Assembly (NCBI GenBank): GCA_024195585.1
Contig: SWBL01000184.1
Span: 1 to 64,000, forward strand
Direction: 5' to 3'
Source: Aureobasidium sp. EXF-3400
Lineage: Eukaryota > Ascomycota > Dothideomycetes > Dothideales > Saccotheciaceae
DNA: 64,000 bases
Shown one piece after another: positions 21,860-32,758 of this stretch. The notes beneath the pieces are model-generated. The model was not told the DNA's origin. It did not search any database and worked only from the letters and a program-made list of their open reading frames with translations. Numbering within the stretch: position 1 is the stretch's first letter; the number at the start of each line of letters is the position of its first letter. Made by a program: the position numbers and the translations under genes.

Positions 21860-23493
21860 TCAAGCAGTCAACGCCGAGCTGCATCCCAAGATGCCCATAC
21901 CAACAAAGGCAAAGATCATGCAAAGACCTCTGTTATGTGTGAGCTCGAGACTCTCGCCGAAGAGTTGCAACGCAACCGAAGTCATGATACCAGCCGTTAC
22001 AGCAAACATGGCACCATAGAAGTTTTCGCTGATGGCAACGTTCTTTGAGCCGGCGATCTTGAAGATGGCAGCGGCGACACCAGCACCGAGAGGTTGAGAA
22101 GCACCGCCTAGAAGAGAGGCCCAAAACATCGCTTTGGCGCGGTTGTTGATGGCAAGGTAGAGGGGCAGAGCAAGGACAAAGCCGTCGGTGATGTTGTGGA
22201 TGAACAAGGCCAAGAAGACGGAGAACCCGAGTTTGGGGTTTGCGTGGTTAGTAGCGAAGGTAATGAAGCCTTCAGGGAGTTTGTGGAGAGCAATAGCGAT
22301 GGAAGTCTGAAGGCCGATAGATGCGAAAACGTTGGTAGGAACATGGTGATGATGATGTTGCTGCTCTCCACCTTGTTGCTGGGTGCTCGCTAATGAGGCA
22401 TGAGACTTAGTGTGGTGCAGCGATTGTGCATCGTCCTCCTCCTCAATCACGGCGTCAGCACCCAAGCTGAGCATACCGCTTGATCTTTTAGGTTGTAAGT
22501 CCGTATCTGATGCCGTGCGATTCTGGTGCGCAGGACGGAGTGAAGCCTCCTCTCTAATACCGTGGAGCAGGGGAGTCTGTTCTGAGGCGGTTGATTCGCC
22601 GCGCAGAAGCTGCTGACGGATGATAGAGCGAGTGCTTGCTTGTCTTGTCTGCATGTTCTTGAAACAATCCGCACCGCATGGTTCGCTGAAGCCATGACAG
22701 GGACCATCGCAATCACAAGACGGCTTAGATCTGGAAGCAATCGAGGAAAGTGTCTGACTCAAACGGGTCTGCAACGAGGGTCGTCTTGTGAGGCTCTTGC
22801 CAGGAGGCAGTTGGGCAGCGCCGTTCTCATCAGCGGCAGCAGAAGTGGTTTTGCGTGTCGCTATTTTTGGTCGCTGAATGTGAACATGTTCACCATGCTG
22901 CTTGATGGTAGAATTTGATCCGCCATGAGAGCGGTCGTGGGAAGGAGGATGAGCCTGCTCGTGGCGTACTTGTCCATCTTCTTCGGACGGCTCCTTGGTA
23001 GCAGCTTCTTCGTCGTGTGAGTGTTCGCAGTCCACCACATGAGATGGCATAAATAGGTGAGCAAGTCGGCTGATGACTTGTATGCCCAAGGCTCCTCCCA
23101 GAAAACAGCCTATCAAGGTCCAAGCAGCTGCTTTCGGCGACATTCCTCCCTTCTGCAGAGAAGACCTGGCCGAGGGCATCATGCTAAATAGTGCAGAGAA
23201 AAGCTGATAGCGTTAGTTATAGGGTCGAGAGGGATGATGCGAAGATTGTACCATGACACCAAAACTCAGGCTGAGCGACGATGATAGAAATATGTCACTA
23301 TCCTGAATCCTGAAATTGCGTTTGCTGGGGAATTTTCTGATGATTATATCGACGCAGATGATGGAAGCCCCGATGATGCATGCTGCCGTCAGAGTCAATT
23401 GATGTGCAAATAGCAGGCGAATACGTCTGAAAACTCACCTGCACCACTAACACTTGCCATGACCCATCCACGTTCATCGTTCGTGAGACCCAT
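21860..23493 (-). CDS. ZIP family zinc/metal transporter
   Basis: Exons complement(21860..23203, 23252..23382, 23439..23493) encode 509 aa. The first exon is only 55 nt (MGLTNDERGWVMASVSGA). Introns are 48 and 56 nt. Three N-terminal membrane segments are followed by a long cytosolic loop rich in His and acidic residues, including SHDEE-type stretches, a Cys-rich CDCDGPCHGFSEPCGADC-like patch and HHHHHH. Such loops bind metal in ZIP proteins. The C-terminal half has the ZIP core: IALHKLPEGFITF (TM4, metal-binding His and Glu) and FIHNITDGFVLALPLYLA (TM5). The layout resembles the Zrt3/ZIP11-like branch that releases zinc from vacuole or organelles into the cytosol. The compartment is inferred, not shown. 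Confidence 0.9.
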
Positions 23494-24029
23494 GTTCAAG
23501 GCTTCTTAAAAATACCGATGCGGGTATGACGAGGCGGAGATCGTTCAAATCCAGACGGTGAAGGAGTCGGCTGTTTCTGGACTTGAAGGACGTTGCGCTT
23601 CAAAGACTCTGCTTTGTTCCTTGTCACCTACCTAAAGCGAGCGTAACAGATGTCTCGTCGCGCGAACTTCCGATAACAATGTAGATTGGCCGCGACAATG
23701 AATATTATGAGGCTTCGGAAACAAATGGGCAGAGGTCGTCTAGAAGGCTCTGTTGAGATCGCGACTCGAAGGCGCGGGCCGAGCGCACCGTTTTCTCACT
23801 CGATGATGCCAAGACACCTTGATGGTCCCTCTGACGCGCTCTTTTGCTCATTGGCCCAAGTCCTATTTTTTCCAACGTGTCGGTGAGCATCTGTCAATGT
23901 TTCATCACCGCCGCGACCTGTGACTGCCCATGTGCGAATACGATCATTCACTCAGGACTTGTGGCTCAAATGTGGAAGTGTAAAACAATTCTACTATTCT
24001 ATACACATGAACGACTCTCTGGAGCCTTT
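23494..24029. other. ZIP promoter and 3' flank of acyltransferase
   Basis: About 0.54 kb upstream of the ZIP start and downstream of the acyltransferase stop. No gene seen. Confidence 0.5.
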
Positions 24030-25647
24030 CTATTCTAATGGTACGATGCATGTCTTCTCAACCCACTTCGCGAATTGTACGGTCGGTATGTCGACTGCAC
24101 GCATGAAAACATCTGCTGCCCAAACTGTACTCGCGATGTTCACGATTGCAGCCAAAACAAAACCGATCTCCTTCGTCATGTATGTGTCATCTCCAATAGC
24201 GCACCAGAAAAAGTCCATCGAAGCGTAGCCAACGGTATGGGTAACAGGGCCGTGCATGAGGTAAAGCGAGAAGGAGATCTTTCCAAGATACTGAACAGGA
24301 CCATTGGTGAAAAGCCGCTGAAGGAGTGCGGAATTGGACGTTGACCATACAAGCAGTATCGCTGCCCAACCCACCCAGTATCGCTGCTTGTGCGAAGAGT
24401 ATGAAGGAATGTAAGAATGCAATGTGGCCCACCCAGGGGCACGTTCAACATGGCTTTGTGGTTGACCTCCAAGATATATGCCAACCAGGAAGACGAAAAT
24501 ATACAGCACTGTCCACAGTCGCTGGCGTTGTGAGGTTGCTGGAAGAGAAATTATATTGGTGGGAAGGAGAGACTTTGCAGCGGCCAGCGCTTGTCTGCGG
24601 AAATCGAGCTCGGCAAGGAGGAAGCCAGAATAGAAGAGGATCATTTCCCAGCGATCTTTTTGATGACACCAGATGATGAGTGAGACCAGGGATAGAACCC
24701 TAAAGATGGGCTTCAGTCGTGAGAGACCAAGTTGAGTCAAATATAGAACGAGCGAAGAACGGAACTCCATGCTAACGAATCACAATCAGCATCCTGTGAA
24801 ATGTTTTGTAGGTAGGGCGAACTTACGGGATAGTCCAAAGATGCTTATCGATGTCAATGTCAGTGTCTTTTGTTCCAAAGCTCCAGGGGTGTACAAAAAT
24901 CCACATCATATGTGCCCAATCCGTCAATTGGTGCCACAGTGACTCGTAGCGTGCCAAATGAAACTCGCGAACCTGGTTGAGGCGCTTTTCGTCATATGCG
25001 ATATCACGAGTGGCGTCGTATGCACCCAATCGTACTAAAAGCACGATCATCAAAGTGGAGATAAAGCAAGGCAGGTAGAGTCGAATAGCTCTGCGAAAGG
25101 TCGCCGAAGATAGTGTATGTAATAAGTCCTTCCAACTCTTGTTTCGCATAAGCTTGACAGGCTTGTACGAGAGGGCGTAACCAGAAACAACGTAGAAGAT
25201 TGACACCATAGCGGGTCCTGTGTAGATGAACCGGATGAATGGGAGCTTGAGGAACTCGCGGTGCTCATCAGGCTTGCCCGTGCCGCCGTAAGCGGTGAGC
25301 ACATCGTGGCTTGAGTAGGAGAAGTGGTAGAAGAAAACGAAGAGTGCGGCCAACCCACGCATACCATCGAGGTAGCCGGAGGGATGGAGACGTTTGGGCT
25401 TAACTGGCTCTAGGTAGAGTCTGTGTTGAATGAAAGTCGGTAGCAGGAAGAGGAGAAAGCGTTTGGCTAAAGGCAAGAGGTCGGTACGTTGTGGTTGTTG
25501 AAAGCCTGAGAGGTTGACGTGGAGTGTTGGTGATGGACTGCTCGACTCGGCTTCGACTGGTCGTGTCTTTGCTTCATCCTCAAAATCTTCGAGGAGGTGC
25601 GACTCCTCTGGTAAGTCCTTTTCGTGGAATGTGTGCCCCTCAGCCAT
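24030..25647 (-). CDS. acyltransferase-3 family membrane protein
   Basis: Exons complement(24030..24771, 24827..25647) encode 520 aa. The 55-nt phase-2 intron runs GTAAGT..TTAG. I start at the ATG at 25647 (MAEGHTFHEKDLPEE). An in-frame ATG at 25719 would add 24 residues. After about 90 polar residues comes the family signature YLDGMRGLAALFVFFYHFSY, whose His in YHF is the catalytic-type residue of acyltransferase-3/OafA-like enzymes. About ten hydrophobic segments follow. YLGKISFSLYLMHGPV near the end is the second conserved block. Fungal members move acyl groups onto small molecules or wall polymers in a membrane. Substrate unknown. Confidence 0.88.
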
Positions 25648-26348
25648 GTTGCGGAGCGTCAGGGGTGAGGGAAAGAGAACAGAGAAGGCAAGAGACTCCA
25701 AGTCTCGACGAGACTTCAAAGGGCTATTTCATCCCTTCACATGCACGTCTACTTTGTTCATCAATCTAAGCCCTGTTACCACACAAAGATGCCATAGTTT
25801 CGGGTCTCCGGCATCGTCGTTTTGTACCGCAGGGTCCCGAGCTGCAAGATGCCGTTTTGCGCAAGTCCCGCTGTCGCACCATGCGGCTCCGTGGCTCGTG
25901 CATTTGACGAGAGCTCAAGAACGGGCGACAAGTGATATTCATGTTATAGCATGAGTGCATTATTGGCAGAGTGATCGTGTCAATCATACCTGATTAACAC
26001 ATTGCGCGTTATGATATACAGATGCAACAAAGACGTTGTGTGCCAAAGCGACTCAACTCCAGTCTCTAGGGTTGCAACAAAGTTTAATACCAGAAACGCG
26101 TGGCTCATAACAACATGGCATTTGTCCTCTCCAGTTGACGTTCGCACTTTTATATCGATTTGCGGTCTGAGGGTGAAACATCTGTGACTTGCTCAGCCGC
26201 TGGACGCGCAAGTATTGTGGAGTCGAAATTGCCTGATCATAAGCCCTCATCCCACGTCGCAGCGAGGGTAGGCTATACGAACGACCGCGGGAATGTTGTA
26301 AACTATATATTGTGGCATTAGAAGAAGTCTTTCATCATCCAATCGTCT
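25648..26348. other. intergenic, no gene seen
   Basis: About 0.7 kb containing the acyltransferase promoter and tRNA-Gly 5' flank. No coding frame or repeat recognised. Confidence 0.5.
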
Positions 26349-26419
26349 GTCGCAGTGGTTTAGTGGTAAAATTCGTGCTTGCCATGCACGAGCCCCGTGT
26401 TCGATTCACGGCTGCGACA
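26349..26419 (+). tRNA. tRNA-Gly(GCC)
   Basis: A complete 71-nt cloverleaf. The acceptor is GTCGCAG/CTGCGAC with discriminator A, the D-arm contains GGTTTAGTGGTAAAATT, the anticodon stem is CGTGC/GCACG with loop TTGCCAT (anticodon GCC), and the T-arm is CCGTG-TTCGATT-CACGG. No intron. A T-rich stretch (CGTTTTG) follows as terminator. Confidence 0.95.
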
Positions 26420-26710
26420 TCGTTTTGTCCCTCGAGCTTTCGTTTTGCGCCTCGACCCTGTGCTGTGCTGCATACCTGCCAGTGTTCTTCTTGTCATTTT
26501 GCAATGGTCGCAGAGATAAAATCAAGCGCTCGAGCTCATTTGAAGGAAATACAGGACATGTAGTGTTTTCTTCTTCAGCCACTTGAGCTTCCGGCAAACT
26601 TTGCTTGTTGCAATCAACGTTATCAACGAATGAGTATTCTGTTTCCGAATTCATCAAACTCATACCGTGACAGATGCTCTCAATGTATTCATCACGCATC
26701 TTGATCCATT

Positions 26711-28729
26711 CTAGAAGACCTTCAAGCCGACAAAATCAGCTCCCAGACTTTGCACACCCTTCTCACCACCCACGTTACCGATCACAACCTCATTATTGCC
26801 TTCTTTCCAGCCGTCAACCAAGACGCCCAAAACAGCACTGTCGCCCCAGCCTTTCATTGGAGAGTACAATTCACTGCTTCTACCACTCAATGGCACCTCG
26901 AGTCTGGTGGTTTGATTGTTGACGCTGATGGTGATGTTTCGGGCATTACGCCCCTCGCCCCAGGATGTGCTGATCGCAACATCGTTGTTGATGTATGTGA
27001 GCTCTACGTATCTAGATCCAGCGGCACTGGCGGCGGCGGAAATGGTCAGGGAAGCGGAATTGTTTGGAGACAGGTCGCCGATCTTTACACCGAGAGGAGC
27101 GCACAGGCCGGGAACACAGGTGATATGGCTAGCGTTACCAGGGCCAGAGATAGCAAAGGCGGTATTGGGAAAGAATATACCAGCAGGTGGTGTGATGGTT
27201 ATGGATGATATAGGATTGGCAATCGAGACATTAACGGTGTTGTTGTTTCCTGCACCCACAGCGATAGGCAGAGTGATGCTGGATTGACCTTTCTTGATCT
27301 GGTGAGAGGATCCTTGATCATTGATTTTGATGTCGCAAGGTGAAGACATGGGGGTGTCGAAGTGAATAGTCATCTCGTAAGCATTGCTCGTCGTCAAGCC
27401 GTATACGTTGTCGAGACTGATATCTCCACTACGTCTGATGTTCAAATTAGCATGGTCGCTATGCAGCAGAGGAGGGAAGCAAACATACCCGTCGAGTTGA
27501 TACACACCCGCTGGAACGGTGTCACCGAGCTCGAGCAACAAAGTACCATGTGCTTCAATGCTTGCTTTGTAGCTGGTTTTGACATTCTTTCTCGTCTCAT
27601 TAGTCCAGGCATCCCGAACCCACCCAGCACTCTGCAATCCTACATCGGGCAGATCAAAGGTTGCATCGATGGAGTGATTATTCCAGTTGACAATTGCGGC
27701 TACGGTACGATTACCGCTCAAAGGCCCAGACCAGATATCATAGCCCTCATCAGTATACCGGCGTGTCAAGTTTGCAGAAATACCAAGAGCATCTTGGCTG
27801 AAGCCGATAACATTCTCGTTCTTTAGGATGGCCAGCGATGACGCCGACACTGACGTGAAAGTATCGTTCAAAGCGCAGCCGATGGTCAATGGACTCTTCA
27901 AGATGCCCCAAAGTGCAAAATGTGTTTGCTCCTCAGCATGGGTAAAGATGTCATTACCAATCTCCAACATATCCAGATCCAGCCATCTGCCCGGCGCAGC
28001 ATAATCAGTTTGAGGAACAACCTGATTGACAATACGGAAGATAGTTCTCCAGTTTGGAATGATGTCGTTGGTAACTCTCCAGGTATTCCCCAGCTCAGGT
28101 GCCCATGCAGAGGGGAAATCAACACCCCAGTCGCAAATCTGGAAGAGCAGGTTCTTGCCTGTCGCGTCTAGTGCGTTCCGCATGTTGACATAGTTCTGAT
28201 GAGGAGATGTGAGAGGCTCATAATCCACATTGGGGAAGCCTTTCTCAGCAGACGACCAGCAGTTGTCGTACTTGAGTAGATCGGCACCCCAGGACACAAA
28301 GGTTTCTGCATCGACATCTTCGTGACCTAGACTACCTGTTTGGTTGACTCCGCCAGTCATACACATTTGTATACCTCCATCGCTGTAGACGCCAAAGCTA
28401 AGGCCTAGGTCGTGAATGTACTGGCCTAGTGCAGGAAAGCCAGCTGGAAACAGTGTCTCGTTCCAAGTCAACTTATTGTCAGCCGTGCGATGAGGTATGG
28501 TCCAACCGCAGTCCGTGGTCACATATATGTAACCCAGATCTGCAAGACCGAGAGTCACCAAAGCTTCGGCATTGGAATGAATAATGCTTTGATTAGGTGC
28601 ACAGTTGTAGTGGTTATAGCTGTTCCAGCCCATGGGAGGAGTGAGTGCTAATCCATTTGCCAGTCTTTTGTGTATGGTTGGAGATGCGAGTGTCAAGGCA
28701 GGCAGCGTGAGAAGAGCGATGAATAACAT
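26711..28729 (-). CDS. secreted GH27 alpha-galactosidase with C-terminal carbohydrate-binding-like region
   Basis: The frame is open across 672 codons but contains a clear 54-nt intron (27435..27488; GTATGT donor, GCTAAT branch, CATCAG acceptor). Because 54 is a multiple of 3 without stops, it hides as coding. The spliced CDS complement(26711..27434, 27489..28729) gives 654 aa. Residues 1-15 form a signal peptide, and the GH27 start NGLALTPPMGWNSYNHY is at about 25-41. The nucleophile Asp is about 155 in LLKYDNC and the acid/base Asp about 253 in RWLDLDMLEIGN. A beta-rich C-terminal region of about 230 residues ends in a part resembling CBM35-type modules (RYVELTYINND and following). The enzyme releases terminal alpha-galactose from galactomannan and raffinose-type sugars. 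Confidence 0.93.
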   Translation of the reverse strand: MLFIALLTLPALTLASPTIHKRLANGLALTPPMGWNSYNHYNCAPNQSIIHSNAEALVTLGLADLGYIYVTTDCGWTIPHRTADNKLTWNETLFPAGFPALGQYIHDLGLSFGVYSDGGIQMCMTGGVNQTGSLGHEDVDAETFVSWGADLLKYDNCWSSAEKGFPNVDYEPLTSPHQNYVNMRNALDATGKNLLFQICDWGVDFPSAWAPELGNTWRVTNDIIPNWRTIFRIVNQVVPQTDYAAPGRWLDLDMLEIGNDIFTHAEEQTHFALWGILKSPLTIGCALNDTFTSVSASSLAILKNENVIGFSQDALGISANLTRRYTDEGYDIWSGPLSGNRTVAAIVNWNNHSIDATFDLPDVGLQSAGWVRDAWTNETRKNVKTSYKASIEAHGTLLLELGDTVPAGVYQLDGYVCFPPLLHSDHANLNIRRSGDISLDNVYGLTTSNAYEMTIHFDTPMSSPCDIKINDQGSSHQIKKGQSSITLPIAVGAGNNNTVNVSIANPISSITITPPAGIFFPNTAFAISGPGNASHITCVPGLCAPLGVKIGDLSPNNSASLTISAAASAAGSRYVELTYINNDVAISTSWGEGRNARNITISVNNQTTRLEVPLSGRSSELYSPMKGWGDSAVLGVLVDGWKEGNNEVVIGNVGGEKGVQSLGADFVGLKVF

Positions 28730-29372
28730 CGTGGACAGCCTTCGTATCGATGTGACCTAGCCATAATGGATCTCATGCTGAATTTATATACAGTACCAGG
28801 AACAATTGAGGTACAGTTCACTTCGGTTAATAGCAGGATGCTCTCATGCACACCCCGCATGTAGACATCGTGTCTGGGGATTATCTTTGGGGATCCGCGG
28901 TGGGGTAAAGCCTACAGTCGCTGTTCTTGCTGCTTTTATCATCGGTAGGAGCGCATACAGGCGTCCTTGTGTACCAAGATTCGGTTGAAGTCGGATTTAT
29001 GAGCTGAGCCGCTGCAGAGTCGCATTGGCATCGTCATGAAGAAGGATTGTGGTTCGAAAACATGGCCTTTCACGAGGTGACGTTGCGGGAGCAATGGTGT
29101 GGGCTCGACCGGCACAATATCACTGCCACCTCTTCCAACAGCGGAAACGTCATGTTCACACTTTTTCGTAAGCAAGTTCTTCGCGATGAGCGTGATGCTT
29201 GACGTTGCTCGTCGAACATGGCGAGAGTTGAAGAAAGCGCAGGATCGCATCGCGGAAGAAATCCACCGCACTTTCCCGCCAAGACTCCAATCTTGACACC
29301 TACGGAGTACTCCCTTCTTTCCTTCCATCTAAGCAGGAAGCCGCGACTCTGGTAATCGCATCTCAACCAAAT
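28730..29372. other. divergent promoter region (GH27 / HEM3)
   Basis: About 0.64 kb between two divergently transcribed genes, with ATTTATATAC at about 28782 upstream of the GH27 gene. No gene seen. Confidence 0.5.
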
Positions 29373-30424
29373 ATGGCATCTACAGAAGATATGAAAGTCG
29401 TCAACATTGGCACGCGGCGCTCGCAACTCGCCATCGCTCAAGTCGACATGGTCGTCAAACACCTCCAGACTTTCGCACCAGGTCCCGAATACAAATCTCA
29501 GGTGGTCAGCACAATGGCCGATGAGAACCAAGTGAAGTCCTTCCAAGAGTTCAACGCCAAAAGCATCTGGACCGAGGAGTTGGAGAAACTTTTGATGGAG
29601 AAGAAACTCGATGTCATCGTTCATTGCTTGAAAGGTAGGTTAAGTATCCGTGATGGGACCTTTCTAAGTCATCCAATCGTAAGCATCGGAGTTTTGATTT
29701 GTGCATGACAGACGTACCGACAACACTGCCCGAATCTTGTATACTGGGCGTCATCTGCGAACGCGAAGATCCTCGCGACGTGATGGTTATGAAGGAGAAT
29801 GCACAGTACAAAACCCTACAATCGCTTCCCTCTGGCTCTATCGTCGGTACCTCGTCGGTTCGTAGAAAGGCCCAGATCATGCGTCACTACCCCGACCTTG
29901 TATGCGAGGACGTCAGAGGTAATGTCAACACCAGACTACGAAAATTGGATGCCGAGGACAGTCCATACGCGTGTTTGATCCTTGCAGCTGCGGGCTTGAA
30001 GCGTATTGATCTCGGCTACCGCATCACCCAATACCTGGGTCCGGAGGATGGTATGTTGTATGCTCCTGGCCAAGGCGCGTTGGCTCTGGAGGTCAGAGAG
30101 GGCGATGAACAGACACTTCAGCTGCTGAGTTCGTTGTCTCACAAGACGACAACATTGGCGTGTCTTGCTGAGAAGAGTCTCTTGAGAACCTTAGAAGGCG
30201 GTTGCTCAGCGCCTGTTGGCGTACATACTGAGTGGGAAGGTGATCTGTTGGTTTTGCATTCTACTGTCACCAGTCTCGACGGCAAGCAGATGGTAGAGAT
30301 GAGCAGAAAGCAAGTGGTAACCACGACATCCGAAGCCGAAGCTCTCGGAAAGGACTTGGCGGATAGTATGATTGCAGATGGCGCAAACACCATTTTGGAA
30401 GAAATCAGAGCTGGTCTCAGATGA
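29373..30424 (+). CDS. hem3: hydroxymethylbilane synthase (porphobilinogen deaminase)
   Basis: Exons 29373..29634 and 29712..30424 encode 324 aa. The 77-nt intron (GTAGGT..GACAG) is in phase 1. The N-terminal domain begins VNIGTRRSQLAIAQVDMV, the substrate/cofactor-binding Arg and Ser region of the family. GTSSVRRKAQIMRHYPDL (about 133-150) and VRGNVNTRLRKLD supply the conserved basic residues. The dipyrromethane cofactor Cys is about 252 in LEGGCSAPVG. The cytosolic enzyme condenses four porphobilinogens into hydroxymethylbilane in haem synthesis. Length is normal. The gene is convergent with the exonuclease-domain gene. Confidence 0.97.
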
Positions 30425-30700
30425 TTCAAATAAGCATTCGACATTCTAATCCTGTATATAGTATCGTACCCAAACAAACATCTCCCCTCCGTCGCTCCGT
30501 TACCTTAATTTCACTCCAGGACACAGTACTTGTACAGACTTGGCGACACGACAAGGCTCATCGGGAAAGTAGGCTTCAAGCCTATAGTGCTTCTGAATGG
30601 AAGGTTAGCAGATGTGATCCACGACAATACTTGTAGCAACTTACCGAAGACCTACAGGCCCAATAGCCATATGCTGACCTCTACCATTGAAGTCTGCACG

Positions 30701-31384
30701 CTACGAAAGAGCGACCCTTTGCTCAGCCTCCAACTGTATAGATCCAGCCAGCCTTTCACGTCTTCTCAGATGACTCGCATACACCGGCAACAGAACAGGC
30801 AACAACAGCACATCCCTCGCACAGTACTCCTCGATAGCCTTGTCAAGAGGTCTGTGGTTGAAAACCTCATAACTGCCACCTTTCTTTGGGTCGAACATAT
30901 CATGTCCGAGTTCCTTGCTGGCCTGCCACTCGCGGATCTGTTGGTGATTGAGTCCGCTGTCTTCGGCTATACTCTTAGCCAGTCCCTTGAGGTAACGGCC
31001 TGCTCTTGGTCGAGTGCCGAATTCAAGCAGTTGGACGTCAATGACACAACTAAGCTTGACGCCGTAGTGAGCATACAATGCATCCGAGTCGTTGCGCAGG
31101 TCGAAGAAAACCTTTGGGTATTTGGGGGACTCCAGTATGGCTTTGAGACTGGTGCCAGTGTTGCTGTTGGTCGAGAATACCAGATTGCCGAGGACATGAA
31201 CGTCAAGCAGGTAGACTGTTCGATTTGGAGGCACCAAGACTTGGAGAATTGAGATGGTGCCGTGGCGGCCGAGGCTCACACCTTCGAGGTCGAGGAATAA
31301 GAATGGGTGATCGAGGCTTGATGCCTCGATTTCTTGGATCAGGGCACGCACGCCTCTTTCAGTATTGATTAGTTTGGCGGGCAT
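30701..31384 (-). CDS. DEDDy-type 3'-5' exonuclease domain protein, probably C-terminally truncated
   Basis: From the ATG at 31384 (MPAKLINTERGVRALI) the frame gives 227 aa. An in-frame ATG at 31480 would add 32 residues. RNase D/WRN-like motifs are present: DLEG (about 39-42, Exo I), DLRNDSDALYAHYGV (Exo II) and YCARD (Exo III, Tyr-x3-Asp). The frame stops at a TAG (30701-30703) but stays coding-like beyond it (RADFNGRGQHMAIGPVGLR, resembling the C terminus I expect of fungal homologues). A good intron follows (30593..30644; GTAAGT, CTAAC, TTCAG). The stop may therefore be a nonsense change of a Gln codon or an assembly error. The nuclease core itself is intact. Confidence 0.82.
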   Translation of the reverse strand: MPAKLINTERGVRALIQEIEASSLDHPFLFLDLEGVSLGRHGTISILQVLVPPNRTVYLLDVHVLGNLVFSTNSNTGTSLKAILESPKYPKVFFDLRNDSDALYAHYGVKLSCVIDVQLLEFGTRPRAGRYLKGLAKSIAEDSGLNHQQIREWQASKELGHDMFDPKKGGSYEVFNHRPLDKAIEEYCARDVLLLPVLLPVYASHLRRRERLAGSIQLEAEQRVALS

Positions 31385-31783
31385 TTTCGAGAGCTCTGAC
31401 GCGTAATGACAAAGAAGGAGTAGCTGAATTGTTTGCTGCCGTTGAAGTCCAGTCACTCGAGGATATTTAAGCAAGTCCAAAGTATGTTCTGTCTAATATG
31501 TAAGACAGGAAATACGATATATAATGCTGAGACATAAAATAAAATTATGGTAAACCCGTCTTGATTTGGTGTCTTTCTGGCTGCAGCTGCTGTCTGAGAC
31601 TCGGTTGTCTTGAAGCGTGATTTTACCTTGTCTCGGGGGTCCTCGAGACAGGCTCAAGCAGCAAAGCGATGTTATGTGACTTGTCGAGAACTAGCCGACA
31701 TCAAGAATACTGACATAGTTCTCCGGTCTTTGCGCAGGGTGCTGGAAGGCAAGGCTTTCTATACGTTGTATATGGTGGATCGT
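31385..31783. other. intergenic, no gene seen
   Basis: About 0.4 kb between the exonuclease start and the GNAT stop, both on the minus strand. AT-rich around 31490-31560. It presumably contains the exonuclease promoter. Confidence 0.5.
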
Positions 31784-32500
31784 CTACGGCAGCTCTTTCC
31801 TCATAAAGACAGCATACCACCACAGGGTCTCGCCCTGCTTATCCTTGCTCTTATATCTTGGGCCTTCCTTGTATTTCTTAAAGCCTTTTCTTTCGTACCA
31901 GAGCATGTTGTTCGGAGGAACAGACTTCTGTTCTCCTTCTTCTCTCTCCCACTGACCCAAGCCGTCAGGACCTTCGACACCACCAATGCAGTAACGCGGA
32001 CTCAGAGTGTTGACAGTGATAGCAGTAATGTTCTCAAGGCCAAAGGGAGGTACCCGAGCAAGGCGTTCGCATTCGTCCATAGCAAATGCGCCCAGTCCAG
32101 ATCGGTGGAAGGCAGGCAGCACAAACAGACTGGTTATGGTGACAATACCCTTGTCGGGATCCGCAAGGGTAGTATCAGGTATGTTATCGGGCTCAGTGAT
32201 GTCGACCTTGTCCAGCGAAACGTGACCGACTGGCATGTGAGTCTCGCCGTCACGAGTGAAGGTGGGAATGTTTCGCGAGGCATCGGGTGCTAGGCAGATC
32301 CAGAAGAAGCTCCGAGTGCCTGCTTGGATGGCGGCCGCCCATTTTGGGATCTTGTCGCTGTTCCATCCACAGATGATGCGTTGATCGTAGAGAATCTGAT
32401 GTTCTTGTTGGTTCTTCAGGTCGATGGGGACGAGCGATGCAGACGAGGGGAGTTGGCGGTGCGCAACTATCGCTGGACCCGAAGGTGCATTCGTCGTCAT
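31784..32500 (-). CDS. GNAT-family N-acetyltransferase
   Basis: Single exon, 238 aa from the ATG at 32500 (MTTNAPSGPAIVAHRQLP). The frame stays open to an ATG at 32650, but the extra 50 residues look like untranslated leader. The acetyl-CoA-binding motif A is visible as ITSLFVLPAFHRSGLGAFAMDECERLA, with the R/HxxGxG/A loop (HRSGLG). The end NNMLWYERKGFKKYKEGPRY matches the motif-B region where the Tyr of GNAT enzymes sits. The protein transfers an acetyl group from acetyl-CoA to an amine; substrate unknown. It lies 258 bp downstream of the WD40 gene on the same strand. Confidence 0.85.
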   Translation of the reverse strand: MTTNAPSGPAIVAHRQLPSSASLVPIDLKNQQEHQILYDQRIICGWNSDKIPKWAAAIQAGTRSFFWICLAPDASRNIPTFTRDGETHMPVGHVSLDKVDITEPDNIPDTTLADPDKGIVTITSLFVLPAFHRSGLGAFAMDECERLARVPPFGLENITAITVNTLSPRYCIGGVEGPDGLGQWEREEGEQKSVPPNNMLWYERKGFKKYKEGPRYKSKDKQGETLWWYAVFMRKELP

Positions 32501-32758
32501 GGCGGCTGTTGCTGTAACAAACTCAGATGTTCCTGCATTTTGTTGAAAGTGTAGAAGATGCCAAATGTGACATGGTCTCGTCAATTTCACCTGCTTGTTC
32601 GGGACGCCGGTGACCGTAGCCGCCCATGTCTTCGGCCTTGGCACTGCCATCAGCTTTTATTCTCCTTGAATTCCATCTCATCCTCAAATACATTGACTGT
32701 CTTTTGTATTTCAAGATTGAGATCTTTTCGCTACTGATTTGTTTGGTTGTCTCTACTG

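Noticed and set aside
30530..31252. 240-codon plus-strand frame
   Set aside because: It is antisense to the exonuclease-domain gene, whose catalytic motifs are clear on the minus strand.
31610..32293. 227-codon plus-strand frame
   Set aside because: It is antisense to the GNAT gene and has no recognisable protein features.
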